From Arthrobacter sp. zg-Y820 (lineage in GTDB: Bacteria; Actinomycetota; Actinomycetes; Actinomycetales; Micrococcaceae): a DNA stretch of 64,000 bases. The stretch is from the NCBI RefSeq assembly GCF_030142155.1, contig NZ_CP126247.1:3534001-3598000 (forward strand), in the 5' to 3' direction. Of the stretch, positions 1 through 8,233 are shown one piece after another (position 1 is the stretch's first letter; each line of letters opens with the position of its first letter). The translations under genes were made by a program, and so were the position numbers. A model generated the notes under the pieces. The model worked only from the letters and a program-made list of their open reading frames with translations, had not been told where the DNA came from and searched no databases.

Positions 1-575
1 AGGGCGGCGGTGGTCCACTGATTCTGGTGCATGGTGTCCCGGGCGAGCAGGAACGAGAGCAGGTCCCGCACGCCGTGGTCATCGGTCATGTGGTAAAGCC
101 GGGCGACGGCGATTCGGCCCTGCATTTCGATGTTGGCGTTGGACGTGAAGTCCGCCAACAGGTTCCCGCTGGCGGTAATGTAGCCGCCCGTCCAGGGGTT
201 GCCGTTGGAGTCCACCGGCCGCGCGCCGGCACCGGCCACGATGGCGTGCTGCACATCCATGCCGCCTATTACGGCCGCCACCGTGGGATCGTTCTGCACA
301 GCGTCGTCGGTGATGCCCAGTGGCGCCTTTTCCAGCAGCTGGGCGATCATGATGGCCAGCATCTCCACGTGGCCCATTTCCTCCGCCCCAATGCCGAACA
401 GCAGATCACGGTATTTGCCGGGAAGATGCGTGTTCCAGCCCTGGAACCCGTACTGCATGGCCACGGTGATTTCACCGTACTGGCCGCCCAGGGCTTCCTG
501 GAGTTTGCGGGCAAAAACGGCGTCCGGCTGGTCCGGCGTGGATTTGAACTGAAGCTCCTGCTTGTGGAAAAACAT
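1..575 (-). CDS. Manganese catalase, partial (C-terminus beyond left edge)
   Basis: This is a di-manganese catalase of the ferritin-like fold, which dismutates hydrogen peroxide in the cytoplasm. At least 191 residues are visible from an ATG at 575, preceded by a strong GGAGG; the frame runs open off the window edge. The start MFFHKQELQF and the metal-ligand helices are typical: Glu35 in GGQYGEITVAMQY and the EEMGHVE motif (Glu65/Glu66, His69). The later DNGNPW-type segment and the DDHGVRDLLSFL segment also fit the family. The protein is usually around 290 residues, so roughly a third is missing. A heme catalase lies at 54.9-57.1 kb, so the strain carries two unrelated catalases. Identification is firm; the end is unseen. 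Confidence 0.93.
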   Translation of the reverse strand, partial: MFFHKQELQFKSTPDQPDAVFARKLQEALGGQYGEITVAMQYGFQGWNTHLPGKYRDLLFGIGAEEMGHVEMLAIMIAQLLEKAPLGITDDAVQNDPTVAAVIGGMDVQHAIVAGAGARPVDSNGNPWTGGYITASGNLLADFTSNANIEMQGRIAVARLYHMTDDHGVRDLLSFLLARDTMHQNQWTTAA

Positions 576-727
576 CTGTACCTCCGGGAGGGTTGGAGCG
601 CCCGGTTCCGCGTCTCTGGGGAGGGACCGGCAAGCCGGTGCACTTCAGCCAAAACTAATCCGGGATGACCGCCCACGGAAGAGCAGCCGGCTTGGTTGCC
701 CCTGTCATCCTCCAGTTATTCGGCGCA

Positions 728-1888
728 TCACCGGAATGCCGGAATGCCCGTAAGGTGCTGGCCCAGGATCAGCAGGTGGACCTCGTCGGTGCCTTCGTAC
801 GTGCGCACGGATTCCAGGTTGTTGGCGTGACGAAGCGGAGAATAGTCCAACGTGATGCCGTTGCCGCCCAGGATCGTCCGGGCTTCGCGGCAGATGGCGA
901 TCGCTTCGCGGCAATTGTTCAATTTGCCGGCGGAAATCTGATGCTTCTGCAGCCGGCCGGCATCCTTTAACCGCCCGATCTGCAGGGCCAGAAGTGTTCC
1001 CTTGCTGATCTCCAGCGCCATGTTCACCAGTTTTTCCTGCGTGAGCTGGTACCCGGCCAAGGGCTTCTCGAACTGCAGGCGTTCCTGCGCGTAGCCCAGG
1101 GCTGCCTCGTAGCTGTCCCGGGCAGCGCCCATCGCGCCCCAGATGATCCCGTACCGCGCTTCGTTGAGGCATTCGAAGGGCCCGCGCAGCCCCTTGGCCT
1201 TGGGCAGCATCGCGTCCCCGGGCAGGCGAAGATCCGTAATCTCGATGTCGCATTGGATGGAGGCGCGCATCGACAGTTTCTGCGTGATGGGCGCAGCCGT
1301 GAACCCCGGGGTGTCGGTGGGCACCACGAAGCCGCGGACGCCGTCGTCCGTCATTGCCCAGATCACTGCCACATCGGCCACCGAGGCCAGCCCGATCCAG
1401 CGCTTGGAACCGTTGAGGATCCAGTCGTCGCCGTCGCGCCGGGCACGGGTGAGCATGTTCCCCGGATCGGATCCCGCGGCGGGCTCGGTGAGCGCAAAAC
1501 AGCCGATGGCGGTTCCGGCGGCCATCCGCGGCAGCCATTCATTTTTCTGCTCCTCGGAACCGTGTTTGAAGATGGCGCCCATCGCCAGGGATCCCTGCAC
1601 GGAGACGAAGGTGCGCAGCCCGGAATCGCCGGCCTCCAGCTCCAGCGCCGCCAGCCCGTATTCGACGGCGCTTCGTCCGGGGCAGCCATAACCCTGCAGA
1701 TGCATGCTAAGCAGTCCCAGTTCGGCCATCTGCGGCACGATGTCCAGCGGAAACTCGGCGGCGTCATACCAGCGGGCTATGTTGGGCCGAATTGCGGTAT
1801 CGACGAAGGACCGCACACCGGCGCGCAGTTCCCGTTCCTCGGCGGTGAGGAGGGAGTCGAGGTCCAGGAGGTCGGGGCTGTCCGTCAT
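728..1888 (-). CDS. gcdH: Acyl-CoA dehydrogenase, glutaryl-CoA dehydrogenase-like
   Basis: A 386-residue flavoprotein of the acyl-CoA dehydrogenase family. Glutaryl-CoA dehydrogenase oxidises and decarboxylates glutaryl-CoA to crotonyl-CoA in lysine/tryptophan breakdown. The C-terminus RTYEGTDEVHLLILGQHLTG matches the GCDH signature, placing the catalytic base at Glu365; the family FAD/substrate segment FALTEPAAGSDPGNM is also present. The start chosen is the ATG at 1888, with AGGAA upstream; an in-frame extension to 1984 has no comparable ribosome site and lacks family sequence. It lies upstream of the Mn catalase on the same strand, separated by about 150 bp. No ETF or CoA-transferase is adjacent, so substrate assignment rests on similarity only. 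Confidence 0.83.
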   Translation of the reverse strand: MTDSPDLLDLDSLLTAEERELRAGVRSFVDTAIRPNIARWYDAAEFPLDIVPQMAELGLLSMHLQGYGCPGRSAVEYGLAALELEAGDSGLRTFVSVQGSLAMGAIFKHGSEEQKNEWLPRMAAGTAIGCFALTEPAAGSDPGNMLTRARRDGDDWILNGSKRWIGLASVADVAVIWAMTDDGVRGFVVPTDTPGFTAAPITQKLSMRASIQCDIEITDLRLPGDAMLPKAKGLRGPFECLNEARYGIIWGAMGAARDSYEAALGYAQERLQFEKPLAGYQLTQEKLVNMALEISKGTLLALQIGRLKDAGRLQKHQISAGKLNNCREAIAICREARTILGGNGITLDYSPLRHANNLESVRTYEGTDEVHLLILGQHLTGIPAFR

Positions 1889-2024
1889 GGTGTTTCCTGT
1901 CGGGTAGGGGCGGCGTCCCGGAAATCCTAGCCCGTGCGGCAGGCGCCGTCCGCTCCCGCGTCCGCCGGCCCGTAATCCGGCCACCGTTCCGGGTTCCTGC
2001 CGGCGGCGTGGCTAGACTGCTCCA

Positions 2025-3491
2025 ATGCCCCAAGACGAGCAGCCCCAAGACACCGGCAACCAGCCCTCCCCGGGCGAGGCGGCCACCGACGATTTTGTTG
2101 TCCGCAGCCACACCTTGCCCTCCGGCCTGGGCTACACAACCACCGCCGGGCGGATGGTGCTGCGGCAGGAGGAGACCCGGGACGGGAAATCTGACGGATT
2201 CCGGCCCAAGGCAGAGATTTTCCTCGTGGCCTACACCGCTGATCAGGCGGATTCCGCGGCCAACCGCAGGCCGGTGGTCTTCGCGTTCAACGGCGGCCCC
2301 GGCTCCTCCTCGGTCTGGCTGCACATGGGCCTGCTGGGGCCCCGGATGGTGGACTCCGGAGACGCCGGATCGCTGACCCCTCCCCCGTTCGGGCTGACGG
2401 ACAACCCGGAAACGCTGCTGCAGCATGCGGATCTGGTGATGATCGATCCCGTGAGCACCGGCTTTTCGCGCGTCGTGGACGGCAACGAGTCAGGGGAGTT
2501 CCACGGCTTCGAGGCGGACCGTGATCTGGTGGCCGAAGTCATCCGGCTCTGGACCACCCGCAACAACCGCTGGCTCAGTCCCAAGTACTTGGTGGGCGAG
2601 TCATACGGCACGCTCCGCGCCGTCGCCGTCGCCGGCCGGCTGTTCGACGCCTACGGCATGGCCGTGAACGGACTGGGGCTGATCTCCACCGTGCTCAATA
2701 TGGCCACTCTGGATTTCGCGCCCGGCCGCGACACCCCGTATGCGCTGCACCTGCCCACCTACGCAGCGATAGCGCATTTCCACGGCCGGCACGGGGACCG
2801 GACGCTGTCCGACGTGGTGCGCGAGGCAGAGGACTACGCCGGCCGGGAGTACGGCTACGCCCTGACGCAGGGCGCACGGCTGAGCTCCGAAGCGTTCGAC
2901 GACGTCGTCGGCCGGCTGGCCGAAATCACCACCCTGGACCCGGGGTTCATCCGCCGCACCAATCTGCGCTGGGACTACGCGCAGTTCTCCGCCGAGCTGC
3001 TCCGGCAGGAGAATCTGGTGGTCGGGCGCATCGACGGCCGTTTCACCGCTCCGCCGGCGCACCAGCAGGATTCGGCCAACTGGGATGACCCCAGCCTGCG
3101 CGCCATCAACGGACCCTATGCGGCAGCCGTAAACCACTATGTGCGGGCGGAACTGGGCTACGAGAACGATCTGCCGTACGAAATCCTCACCGGCCGGGTC
3201 CAGCCGTGGAGCTACAAGAGCTTCGAAGGGGTACCGGTGGATGTCACCGAAACCCTCGAACGGCTCCTGGCGCACAACGCGCATCTGCGGGTGCATGTGG
3301 ACTACGGCTACCACGACGGCGCCACGCCCCATTTCGCCGCCGAATACGTCTGGGCGCACATGCGCCTGGATGATGCGGCACGGGCACGGTTCTCGCATCA
3401 CTATCACGAGGCCGGGCACATGATGTATCTGAAGCCGCAGTGCCGGCTGGATCAGCTGGCGGCGCTGGGCGAGTTCGTGCGTTCGCGCTGA
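2025..3491 (+). CDS. Serine carboxypeptidase-like protein (peptidase S10)
   Basis: A 488-residue alpha/beta-hydrolase of peptidase family S10. It carries the oxyanion segment NGGPGSSS (residues 89-96), the nucleophile elbow GESYG with Ser193, a candidate Asp around 431 in YHDGATP, and the family His near 465 in EAGHMMY. Family members cleave C-terminal residues of peptides. There is no signal peptide, so a cytoplasmic location is likely, as for many bacterial S10 proteins. The ATG at 2025 is divergent from the acyl-CoA dehydrogenase with about 136 bp between. It ends 19 bp before the convergent DUF456 gene. Peptide substrate cannot be read from sequence. Confidence 0.88.
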   Translation: MPQDEQPQDTGNQPSPGEAATDDFVVRSHTLPSGLGYTTTAGRMVLRQEETRDGKSDGFRPKAEIFLVAYTADQADSAANRRPVVFAFNGGPGSSSVWLHMGLLGPRMVDSGDAGSLTPPPFGLTDNPETLLQHADLVMIDPVSTGFSRVVDGNESGEFHGFEADRDLVAEVIRLWTTRNNRWLSPKYLVGESYGTLRAVAVAGRLFDAYGMAVNGLGLISTVLNMATLDFAPGRDTPYALHLPTYAAIAHFHGRHGDRTLSDVVREAEDYAGREYGYALTQGARLSSEAFDDVVGRLAEITTLDPGFIRRTNLRWDYAQFSAELLRQENLVVGRIDGRFTAPPAHQQDSANWDDPSLRAINGPYAAAVNHYVRAELGYENDLPYEILTGRVQPWSYKSFEGVPVDVTETLERLLAHNAHLRVHVDYGYHDGATPHFAAEYVWAHMRLDDAARARFSHHYHEAGHMMYLKPQCRLDQLAALGEFVRSR

Positions 3492-3510
3492 GCCGGCGGA
3501 GCTTTCCCGC

Positions 3511-4011
3511 CTACTTGGCGGCGAAGTGCCACCAGGTGCCGCCGACAAAGACGGTGCCGGCGGCAAAGGCCAGGGCCAGTTCCAGCAGGATGCCCAGGCC
3601 CATCGCCTTCAGCGCCGCGTAGCTGGCCGACCAGGCCTCGGGCAGGCTGCGGCGGCGCAGGAACTCGCTCAGCAGCAGCCCCGCGGCGAACCCGACGATC
3701 AGCCCCACCACGGGGATAACGAACATCCCCACGACGCCCGCCACCACCCCGGCCAGGACTGAGGTGTTGGGAACTTTGCGCTGCTTCAGGCGGCGGCCGG
3801 TCAGCACCGCACTGGAAAGCAGGCCCGCCAGGGCCAGTGCGGCGCCCACGCCGAACGTCCACCATGCGGCGGTGCTCTGCAGCCCCAGGGCCCAGCCGAG
3901 CAGTGCGGCGATAATCAGGATGCTGCCCGGCAGGACCGGAATAACGATTCCGGTCAACCCCACGGCGATGGCCAGGGCAGCGATGACGGTGATGACAATG
4001 TCGGGGTCCAT
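3511..4011 (-). CDS. DUF456 family membrane protein
   Basis: A 166-residue protein made almost entirely of hydrophobic helices with glycine zippers, for example VIPVLPGSILIIAALLGWAL near the N-terminus and VVGLIVGFAAGLLLSEFL later. This pattern matches DUF456 integral membrane proteins, whose role is not established. The ATG at 4011 is chosen because GAGGGG precedes it closely; an upstream in-frame start at 4128 would add 39 polar residues with no membrane character. It converges with the S10 peptidase gene and is divergent from the four-helix membrane protein at 4193. Confidence 0.82.
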   Translation of the reverse strand: MDPDIVITVIAALAIAVGLTGIVIPVLPGSILIIAALLGWALGLQSTAAWWTFGVGAALALAGLLSSAVLTGRRLKQRKVPNTSVLAGVVAGVVGMFVIPVVGLIVGFAAGLLLSEFLRRRSLPEAWSASYAALKAMGLGILLELALAFAAGTVFVGGTWWHFAAK

Positions 4012-4134
4012 CCCCTCAGTCTTCCATCCGCCCGGACTTCCGCCCGCCGGAACTTCCACCGCCGGTCGGGCCCGCTCCGGGGCGGAGCCTGATCCGAGAC
4101 GCTCGGCACGGCAGTCGCCAAGCCGCACGAGTCG

Positions 4135-4150
4135 ATACTAAGGTTGCTTA
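4135..4150 (+). promoter_or_regulatory. Shared upstream motif ATACTAAG-N4-CTTA (copy 1)
   Basis: The sequence ATACTAAGGTTGCTTA lies 42 bp before the ATG of the four-helix membrane protein. The inner part TAAG-N4-CTTA is an inverted repeat. The same 12 non-spacer bases occur on the other strand at 6265-6280, upstream of the SDR gene. It may be an operator or part of a promoter; its binding protein is unknown. Confidence 0.45.
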
Positions 4151-4192
4151 TAGAGCGGTTACCCCTGCACCCAACAGCACCAGGAGAGACAA

Positions 4193-5170
4193 ATGAGCAC
4201 GGACTCAGGCAACAACGGCCGACCCGGAGCAGCCAACGGCTCCGAAAACGCCGGCAACCCGACGGGACCCGACGGCGGACGGCTGCGGGATCGCTCCGGC
4301 CGGATCCCGGCGGCCGACGAAACGCAGGTACTGCCGGCCGGCACGGATCCGTCCGGGACTTCTCCGGCCTCGGGGGCAACCGCTGCGGGAGCTTCCGCGC
4401 ACCCGTCGGCCGGGCAGTCGAACCAGGGCGACGACGACGGCCGCACCCGGGCCATGCCCCTGAGCGCCACCAAAGACCCCAACTCGGACTATGACGCCAC
4501 CGGCGGGTCCCATCCGGACAGCGACCGGCTGGACAGCGACCGGGCGGCAGACAGCAGGGACGCCGGCCGCCGCACCGCCCTTCCGGGCAAAGCCAACCGC
4601 GAGGCACTGCTGGCACTGGAGAAGGAGCGGTTCGGCGGCATGAAGTTCGGAGCTGCCTTCTTCGGCTGGCTGACCGCCACCGGCATGGTGGTCCTCCTGT
4701 CGGCGCTGGCCGCCGCCATTGGTGCCGCCGTCGGCTTCTCCACCGACAATGACCTCGGCCAGTCCCTGGACCAGGCGATGGCAAACCAGAGCGCGGGGAT
4801 CATCGGCACCGTCATCCTGCTGGTTATCCTCCTGCTGGCGTACTGCGCCGGCGGTTACGTGGCCGGCCGGATGGCCCGCTTCAACGGCCTGAAGCAGGGC
4901 CTGGCGGTCTGGCTGTGGGCCCTGATCGCCGGAGTGGTTGTGGTGGTGCTGGGACTGATCTTCGGCGACGACATCCGCAGCATCACCCAGCTGAACACCG
5001 TCGCACCGCTGCCCGAGGATCTTGACGGAGCCACTGCGGTGACCTGGATTGCCATCGCCGCCACGCTGGCCGCCACGCTTATTGGCGCCCTGATCGGCGG
5101 GCTGGCCGGCATGCGCTACCACCGCCGGATCGACCGCGCCGACTTCAGCGACGCTGACGCCCGCGGCTAG
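4193..5170 (+). CDS. Four-helix membrane protein with long disordered N-terminus
   Basis: A 325-residue protein of unknown function. Residues 1 to about 135 are rich in Gly, Ser, Asp, Pro and Ala and look disordered. Four hydrophobic helices follow, at roughly 152-182, 201-222, 236-257 and 283-308, with a short charged tail. The arrangement resembles TIGR04086/YrzE-like small membrane proteins, but I am not certain of the family. The ATG at 4193 is preceded by AGGAGAGAC. It shares the ATACTAAG-N4-CTTA upstream motif with the stress-type SDR it converges with, which suggests common control. The pair is separated by a strong two-way terminator. Confidence 0.8.
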   Translation: MSTDSGNNGRPGAANGSENAGNPTGPDGGRLRDRSGRIPAADETQVLPAGTDPSGTSPASGATAAGASAHPSAGQSNQGDDDGRTRAMPLSATKDPNSDYDATGGSHPDSDRLDSDRAADSRDAGRRTALPGKANREALLALEKERFGGMKFGAAFFGWLTATGMVVLLSALAAAIGAAVGFSTDNDLGQSLDQAMANQSAGIIGTVILLVILLLAYCAGGYVAGRMARFNGLKQGLAVWLWALIAGVVVVVLGLIFGDDIRSITQLNTVAPLPEDLDGATAVTWIAIAATLAATLIGALIGGLAGMRYHRRIDRADFSDADARG

Positions 5171-5197
5171 CAAAGCCTGACTCCGGAAGACAGAACG

Positions 5198-5254
5198 CCG
5201 GAAGACAGAACCGGCCCGCACCTTCGAAAGGTGCGGGCCGGTTCTGTCTTCCGG
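5198..5254. terminator. Bidirectional terminator, 27-bp perfect stem
   Basis: The arms 5198-5224 and 5228-5254 are perfectly complementary (27 bp) with a three-base loop CGA. The hairpin lies between the convergent membrane-protein and SDR genes. The first 14 bases of the left arm (CCGGAAGACAGAAC) also occur as a direct copy at 5183-5196. No long T run follows, so termination probably relies on the stem. Confidence 0.8.
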
Positions 5255-5273
5255 GCTTGTTCCAGCGGCCCCG

Positions 5274-6182
5274 TTACGGCGAGGGAGTGCCGCCGTTGAC
5301 GTTCAGGGTCTCACCGATCACATAGCTGGATTCGGGAGACGCCAGGAACACGTAGGCCGGAGCCAGCTCGGTGGGCTGACCGGCCCGGCCCAGCGGGGTG
5401 TCCTTGCCGAACTCGGGCAGCTTGTCCTTGGGCTGACCGTCGGATACCTGCAGCGGCGTCCAGAACGGCCCCGGCGCCACGGCGTTGACGCGGATGCCCT
5501 TGGGGGCCAGCTGCTGGGCCAGGCCCTTGGTGAAGTTGTTGATGGCCGCCTTGGTGCTGGCGTAGTCCAGCAGGAACGGCGAGGGGTTGTAGGCCTGGAT
5601 CGAGGTGGTGTTGATGATGCTTGATCCGGCCGGCAGGTGCGGCAGTGCAGCCTTCGTAATGCGGAAGAACGCGTAGATGTTCGTCTTGAACGTGTCATCC
5701 AGCTGCTCGTCGGAGAGGTCTTCAAGGTTGTCCACGGCAACCTGCTTGCCCGCGTTGTTCACCAGGATGTCGAGCCCGCCCAGGGCCTCGACGGCATCCG
5801 TCACCAACTGGGCACAGTAGGCGGCGTCGCGCACGTCGCCGGGCAGCGCCACGGCCTTGCGGCCGGCGGCCTCGACGAGGCGGACGATTTCCCGCGCGTC
5901 TTCCTCTTCCTCGGGCAGGTAGGCCAGCGCGACGTCGGCGCCTTCCCTGGCGTACGCAATGGCCACTGCCGCGCCGATGCCGGAGTCGGCACCGGTAATG
6001 AGGGCCTTGCGGCCTTCCAGCCGTCCGGTGCCGCGGTAGGATTCCTCGCCGCGGTCCGTTTTCGGCTCCAGGTCGGCATCCAGGCCGGGCTCGGGCTGGT
6101 CCTGCTTCGGCGGAGTGATCACCGGGAAGCGGTCCACCGGGTTCTGGAAGGTGTACTGGTCGTTCGAGCTGCCGTTGGTCAT
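5274..6182 (-). CDS. SDR oxidoreductase, YghA/general-stress type
   Basis: A 302-residue short-chain dehydrogenase with a roughly 55-residue proline-rich N-terminal extension, as in the YghA/YhdF general-stress branch. The cofactor motif is TGADSGIG (residues 63-70), and the catalytic residues are Ser194, Tyr207 and Lys211 in the DYASTKAA segment. NNAG (142-145) is also present. Family members reduce aldehydes or ketones with NAD(P)H; the substrate here is unknown. The ATG at 6182 (GGGAA upstream) matches the family start, but an ATG at 6215 is also possible and would place the regulatory motif at 6265-6280 nearer. It ends at the strong terminator shared with the upstream convergent gene. Confidence 0.9.
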   Translation of the reverse strand: MTNGSSNDQYTFQNPVDRFPVITPPKQDQPEPGLDADLEPKTDRGEESYRGTGRLEGRKALITGADSGIGAAVAIAYAREGADVALAYLPEEEEDAREIVRLVEAAGRKAVALPGDVRDAAYCAQLVTDAVEALGGLDILVNNAGKQVAVDNLEDLSDEQLDDTFKTNIYAFFRITKAALPHLPAGSSIINTTSIQAYNPSPFLLDYASTKAAINNFTKGLAQQLAPKGIRVNAVAPGPFWTPLQVSDGQPKDKLPEFGKDTPLGRAGQPTELAPAYVFLASPESSYVIGETLNVNGGTPSP

Positions 6183-6264
6183 AGAGTTTCCCACTTTCGG
6201 CTGGTCATTCTGCATGCGGTACGCGTCTTCCGCAGCGGACGTTCCACCGCCGCCGAAGTAAGCG

Positions 6265-6280
6265 TAAGTATGCTTAGTAT
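6265..6280 (-). promoter_or_regulatory. Shared upstream motif ATACTAAG-N4-CTTA (copy 2)
   Basis: Read on the minus strand this is ATACTAAGCATACTTA, upstream of the SDR gene by 82 bp (or 49 bp from the alternative start at 6215). It matches the copy at 4135-4150 at all 12 non-spacer positions. The TAAG-N4-CTTA core is an inverted repeat. Confidence 0.45.
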
Positions 6281-6326
6281 CCTAGACCGACTGGACTTCC
6301 CGGCTCAAGTTCCACCCCCACCGGGC

Positions 6327-6425
6327 TTAGAACAGCATGTTGAGGAAGCCCACGCTGACGCTGCCCAGCAGCGCGATGATCAAGAGCCAGACAATGACGG
6401 TTCGGTACTTATTCATGGTTCGCAT
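6327..6425 (-). CDS. Possible 32-residue single-helix membrane peptide
   Basis: A small frame with start ATG at 6425 and stop at 6327 encodes a basic start (MRTMNKYR) followed by one hydrophobic helix ending FLNMLF. It lies just downstream of the MFS gene (13 bp) on the same strand and could be its last cistron. The ribosome site is weak (TAGG only); an internal ATG at 6416 is an alternative. Base composition is less GC-rich than its neighbours. It could be a real small membrane protein or chance. Confidence 0.4.
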   Translation of the reverse strand: MRTMNKYRTVIVWLLIIALLGSVSVGFLNMLF

Positions 6426-6437
6426 AGGCCTACGAGT

Positions 6438-7649
6438 CTACCCAGCTGCCGGGTGCCGCGTGCGGGTGGCGGCCAGTGCCGCTGCTGCGAAGAGCGCGGA
6501 AACGCTCATGATCACCGCCAGCGGCAGCGCCGATTCCGCGCCCGCCAATCCCGTCAGCGGCGAAACCAGGGCTCCGGCGAGGAACTGTCCCCCGCCCAGA
6601 ACCGCGGATCCGCTTCCGGCGGCGAGTCCAACTTCGGCCAGGGCCAGTGCGGTGGTGTTGCCCATGATGAAGCCCACCGAGCTGGCCGCGAAAAAGATGG
6701 GCACGGCCAGCAGCAGGGGCGGTGCCGCGAAAACCGCCAGCGCCAGCACCGCCAGCGACATGCCGAGCAGGACGGCAACTGCGGCGGCAACGGTCGTCCG
6801 CGGCGGTACGCGCCGGGCCAGCCGGGCAGAGACGAACCCGGCGGACACCAGTCCCATGGCATTGATGCCGAACACTATCCCGTAGGCGGATGCCGAGAGT
6901 CCCATCAGGTTCTGGTAGACAAACGGGGAGGCCGAAATGTAGCTCATGAGCACGCCGAAGGTGCTGGCAAACAGGACGGCGTAGCCCAGGAATTTCCGGT
7001 TGCGCAGCACCGCGGAAACACCGGCCAGCACCGGTCCGCTGCTGCGGTGGCCGGGGGGCTGGGTTTCGGAAAGCACAAACACCACGCAGGCGAACATGAC
7101 GAGGGCGAGCCCAGCCAGCACCCAGAGCACGCCGCGCCAGCCCAGGGATTCCGCCAGGAGCCCGCCGACCGTCGGAGCCACGACCGGCGCCACCCCGCCA
7201 ATGGTCATGAGCAGGCTGAAGGTGCGGGCCGACGTCGCGCCCGTGGTGAGGTCGGCGACCATGGCGCGCGCGATGACCACGCCGGCCGAAGCGCACAGGC
7301 CCTGGAGCAGCCGTCCGGCGATGAGGACAGCCAGCGTGGGTGCCAGGGCGCAGATTGCGGAGGCCACGACAAAGCCTGCCGAGCCCAGCAGGAGGGGGCG
7401 GAAGCGGCCGTACCGGTCCGACAGCGGACCGAAAAACAGCTGGCCGGCTCCCATGCCGAGCAGGAACGCGGTGAGCGTCAGCTGGACTCCGGTGGCCGAC
7501 GCGCCAAGCTCGTCGGTCATGACCGGAAAGGACGGGAGATAGAGGTCCGTCGCGAAGGGGCCGGTGGCCGAAAGCAGGGCCAGGACCAGCAGCAGGCCTG
7601 TTGTCATGGCGGTGGCCGGTCTGCGGCGATGGGCACGAAACATATGCAC
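6438..7649 (-). CDS. MFS drug exporter, Bcr/CflA family
   Basis: A 403-residue transporter with twelve predicted helices. The motif near helix 1, GPFATDLYLPSFP, and the loop FGPLSDRYGRFRPLLLG are hallmarks of Bcr/CflA proton-driven drug exporters; the antiporter-type segment APTVGGLLAESLGWRGVLW also fits. Such proteins expel bicyclomycin, chloramphenicol or other small molecules from the cytoplasm; the substrate here is unknown. The longest frame starts with GTG at 7649, and an ATG two codons in (7643) is equally possible; a GGGAGGG lies somewhat far upstream. It is divergent from the universal stress protein gene. Confidence 0.9.
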   Translation of the reverse strand: MHMFRAHRRRPATAMTTGLLLVLALLSATGPFATDLYLPSFPVMTDELGASATGVQLTLTAFLLGMGAGQLFFGPLSDRYGRFRPLLLGSAGFVVASAICALAPTLAVLIAGRLLQGLCASAGVVIARAMVADLTTGATSARTFSLLMTIGGVAPVVAPTVGGLLAESLGWRGVLWVLAGLALVMFACVVFVLSETQPPGHRSSGPVLAGVSAVLRNRKFLGYAVLFASTFGVLMSYISASPFVYQNLMGLSASAYGIVFGINAMGLVSAGFVSARLARRVPPRTTVAAAVAVLLGMSLAVLALAVFAAPPLLLAVPIFFAASSVGFIMGNTTALALAEVGLAAGSGSAVLGGGQFLAGALVSPLTGLAGAESALPLAVIMSVSALFAAAALAATRTRHPAAG

Positions 7650-7776
7650 GATGCTACGGCCACCCTCCCCCGGCCTTTATCGCGGGGATGGATGAGCGGA
7701 CGATGGAGGGAGCACGACGGGAAGCTGCCTCCGTCGCGCTCTGGATGAAATGCCCCGCGGAAGGAACGGACAGGCA

Positions 7777-8223
7777 ATGAGCACAAATGATGAGGACCGT
7801 AAGCCCATTGTCGTGGGAGTCGATGGTTCCAAGCTCTCCCTTGAAGCGCTGTGGAAGGCCCGCCGGCTGGCCGCCGTGCTGGATAACCCGCTCCAGGTGG
7901 TCACCGTCTGGGGAACCAGCGTTTCACTGACTGCTCCCGTCGCCTCCGATACCTGGTCTCCGCAGGTGGAGGCCGAACAGGTGCTCAATCAGGCGCTGGC
8001 GGATGCCTTCGGGACCGACGTTCCGAAGGACCTGGTGAGGACGCCTTTGGCGGGAAGTCCGGTGCTGCTGCTGATAGAAGCCAGCCGGGGCGCGGAGATG
8101 CTGGTGGTTGGAAACCGTGGCCACGGTGGTTTTGCCGGGCTGCTGCTGGGCTCCGTCAGTTCGGTGCTGGCGGCCCATGCCCTCTGCCCGGTGCTCATCG
8201 TGCACCGCGGCGAGTCCGGTTAG
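7777..8223 (+). CDS. Universal stress protein (UspA domain)
   Basis: A 148-residue single UspA domain. It starts with the typical strand IVVGVDGSKLSLEAL and ends with the nucleotide-binding signature GNRGHGGFAGLLLGSVSS (G-2x-G-9x-GS type), so ATP binding is likely. Family members bind ATP or support survival in stress and stationary phase; the specific role is not known. The ATG at 7777 follows GGAAGGAA; the frame is open nine codons further up but without family sequence. It converges with the DHA2 exporter gene 10 bp downstream. Confidence 0.93.
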   Translation: MSTNDEDRKPIVVGVDGSKLSLEALWKARRLAAVLDNPLQVVTVWGTSVSLTAPVASDTWSPQVEAEQVLNQALADAFGTDVPKDLVRTPLAGSPVLLLIEASRGAEMLVVGNRGHGGFAGLLLGSVSSVLAAHALCPVLIVHRGESG

Positions 8224-8233
8224 CAGCAGTGAG

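Noticed and set aside
5637-7748. Long plus-strand open frame antisense to the SDR and MFS genes
   Set aside because: Low-complexity Gly/Arg/His/Gln-rich translation typical of antisense frames in GC-rich DNA. The minus-strand genes are clear.
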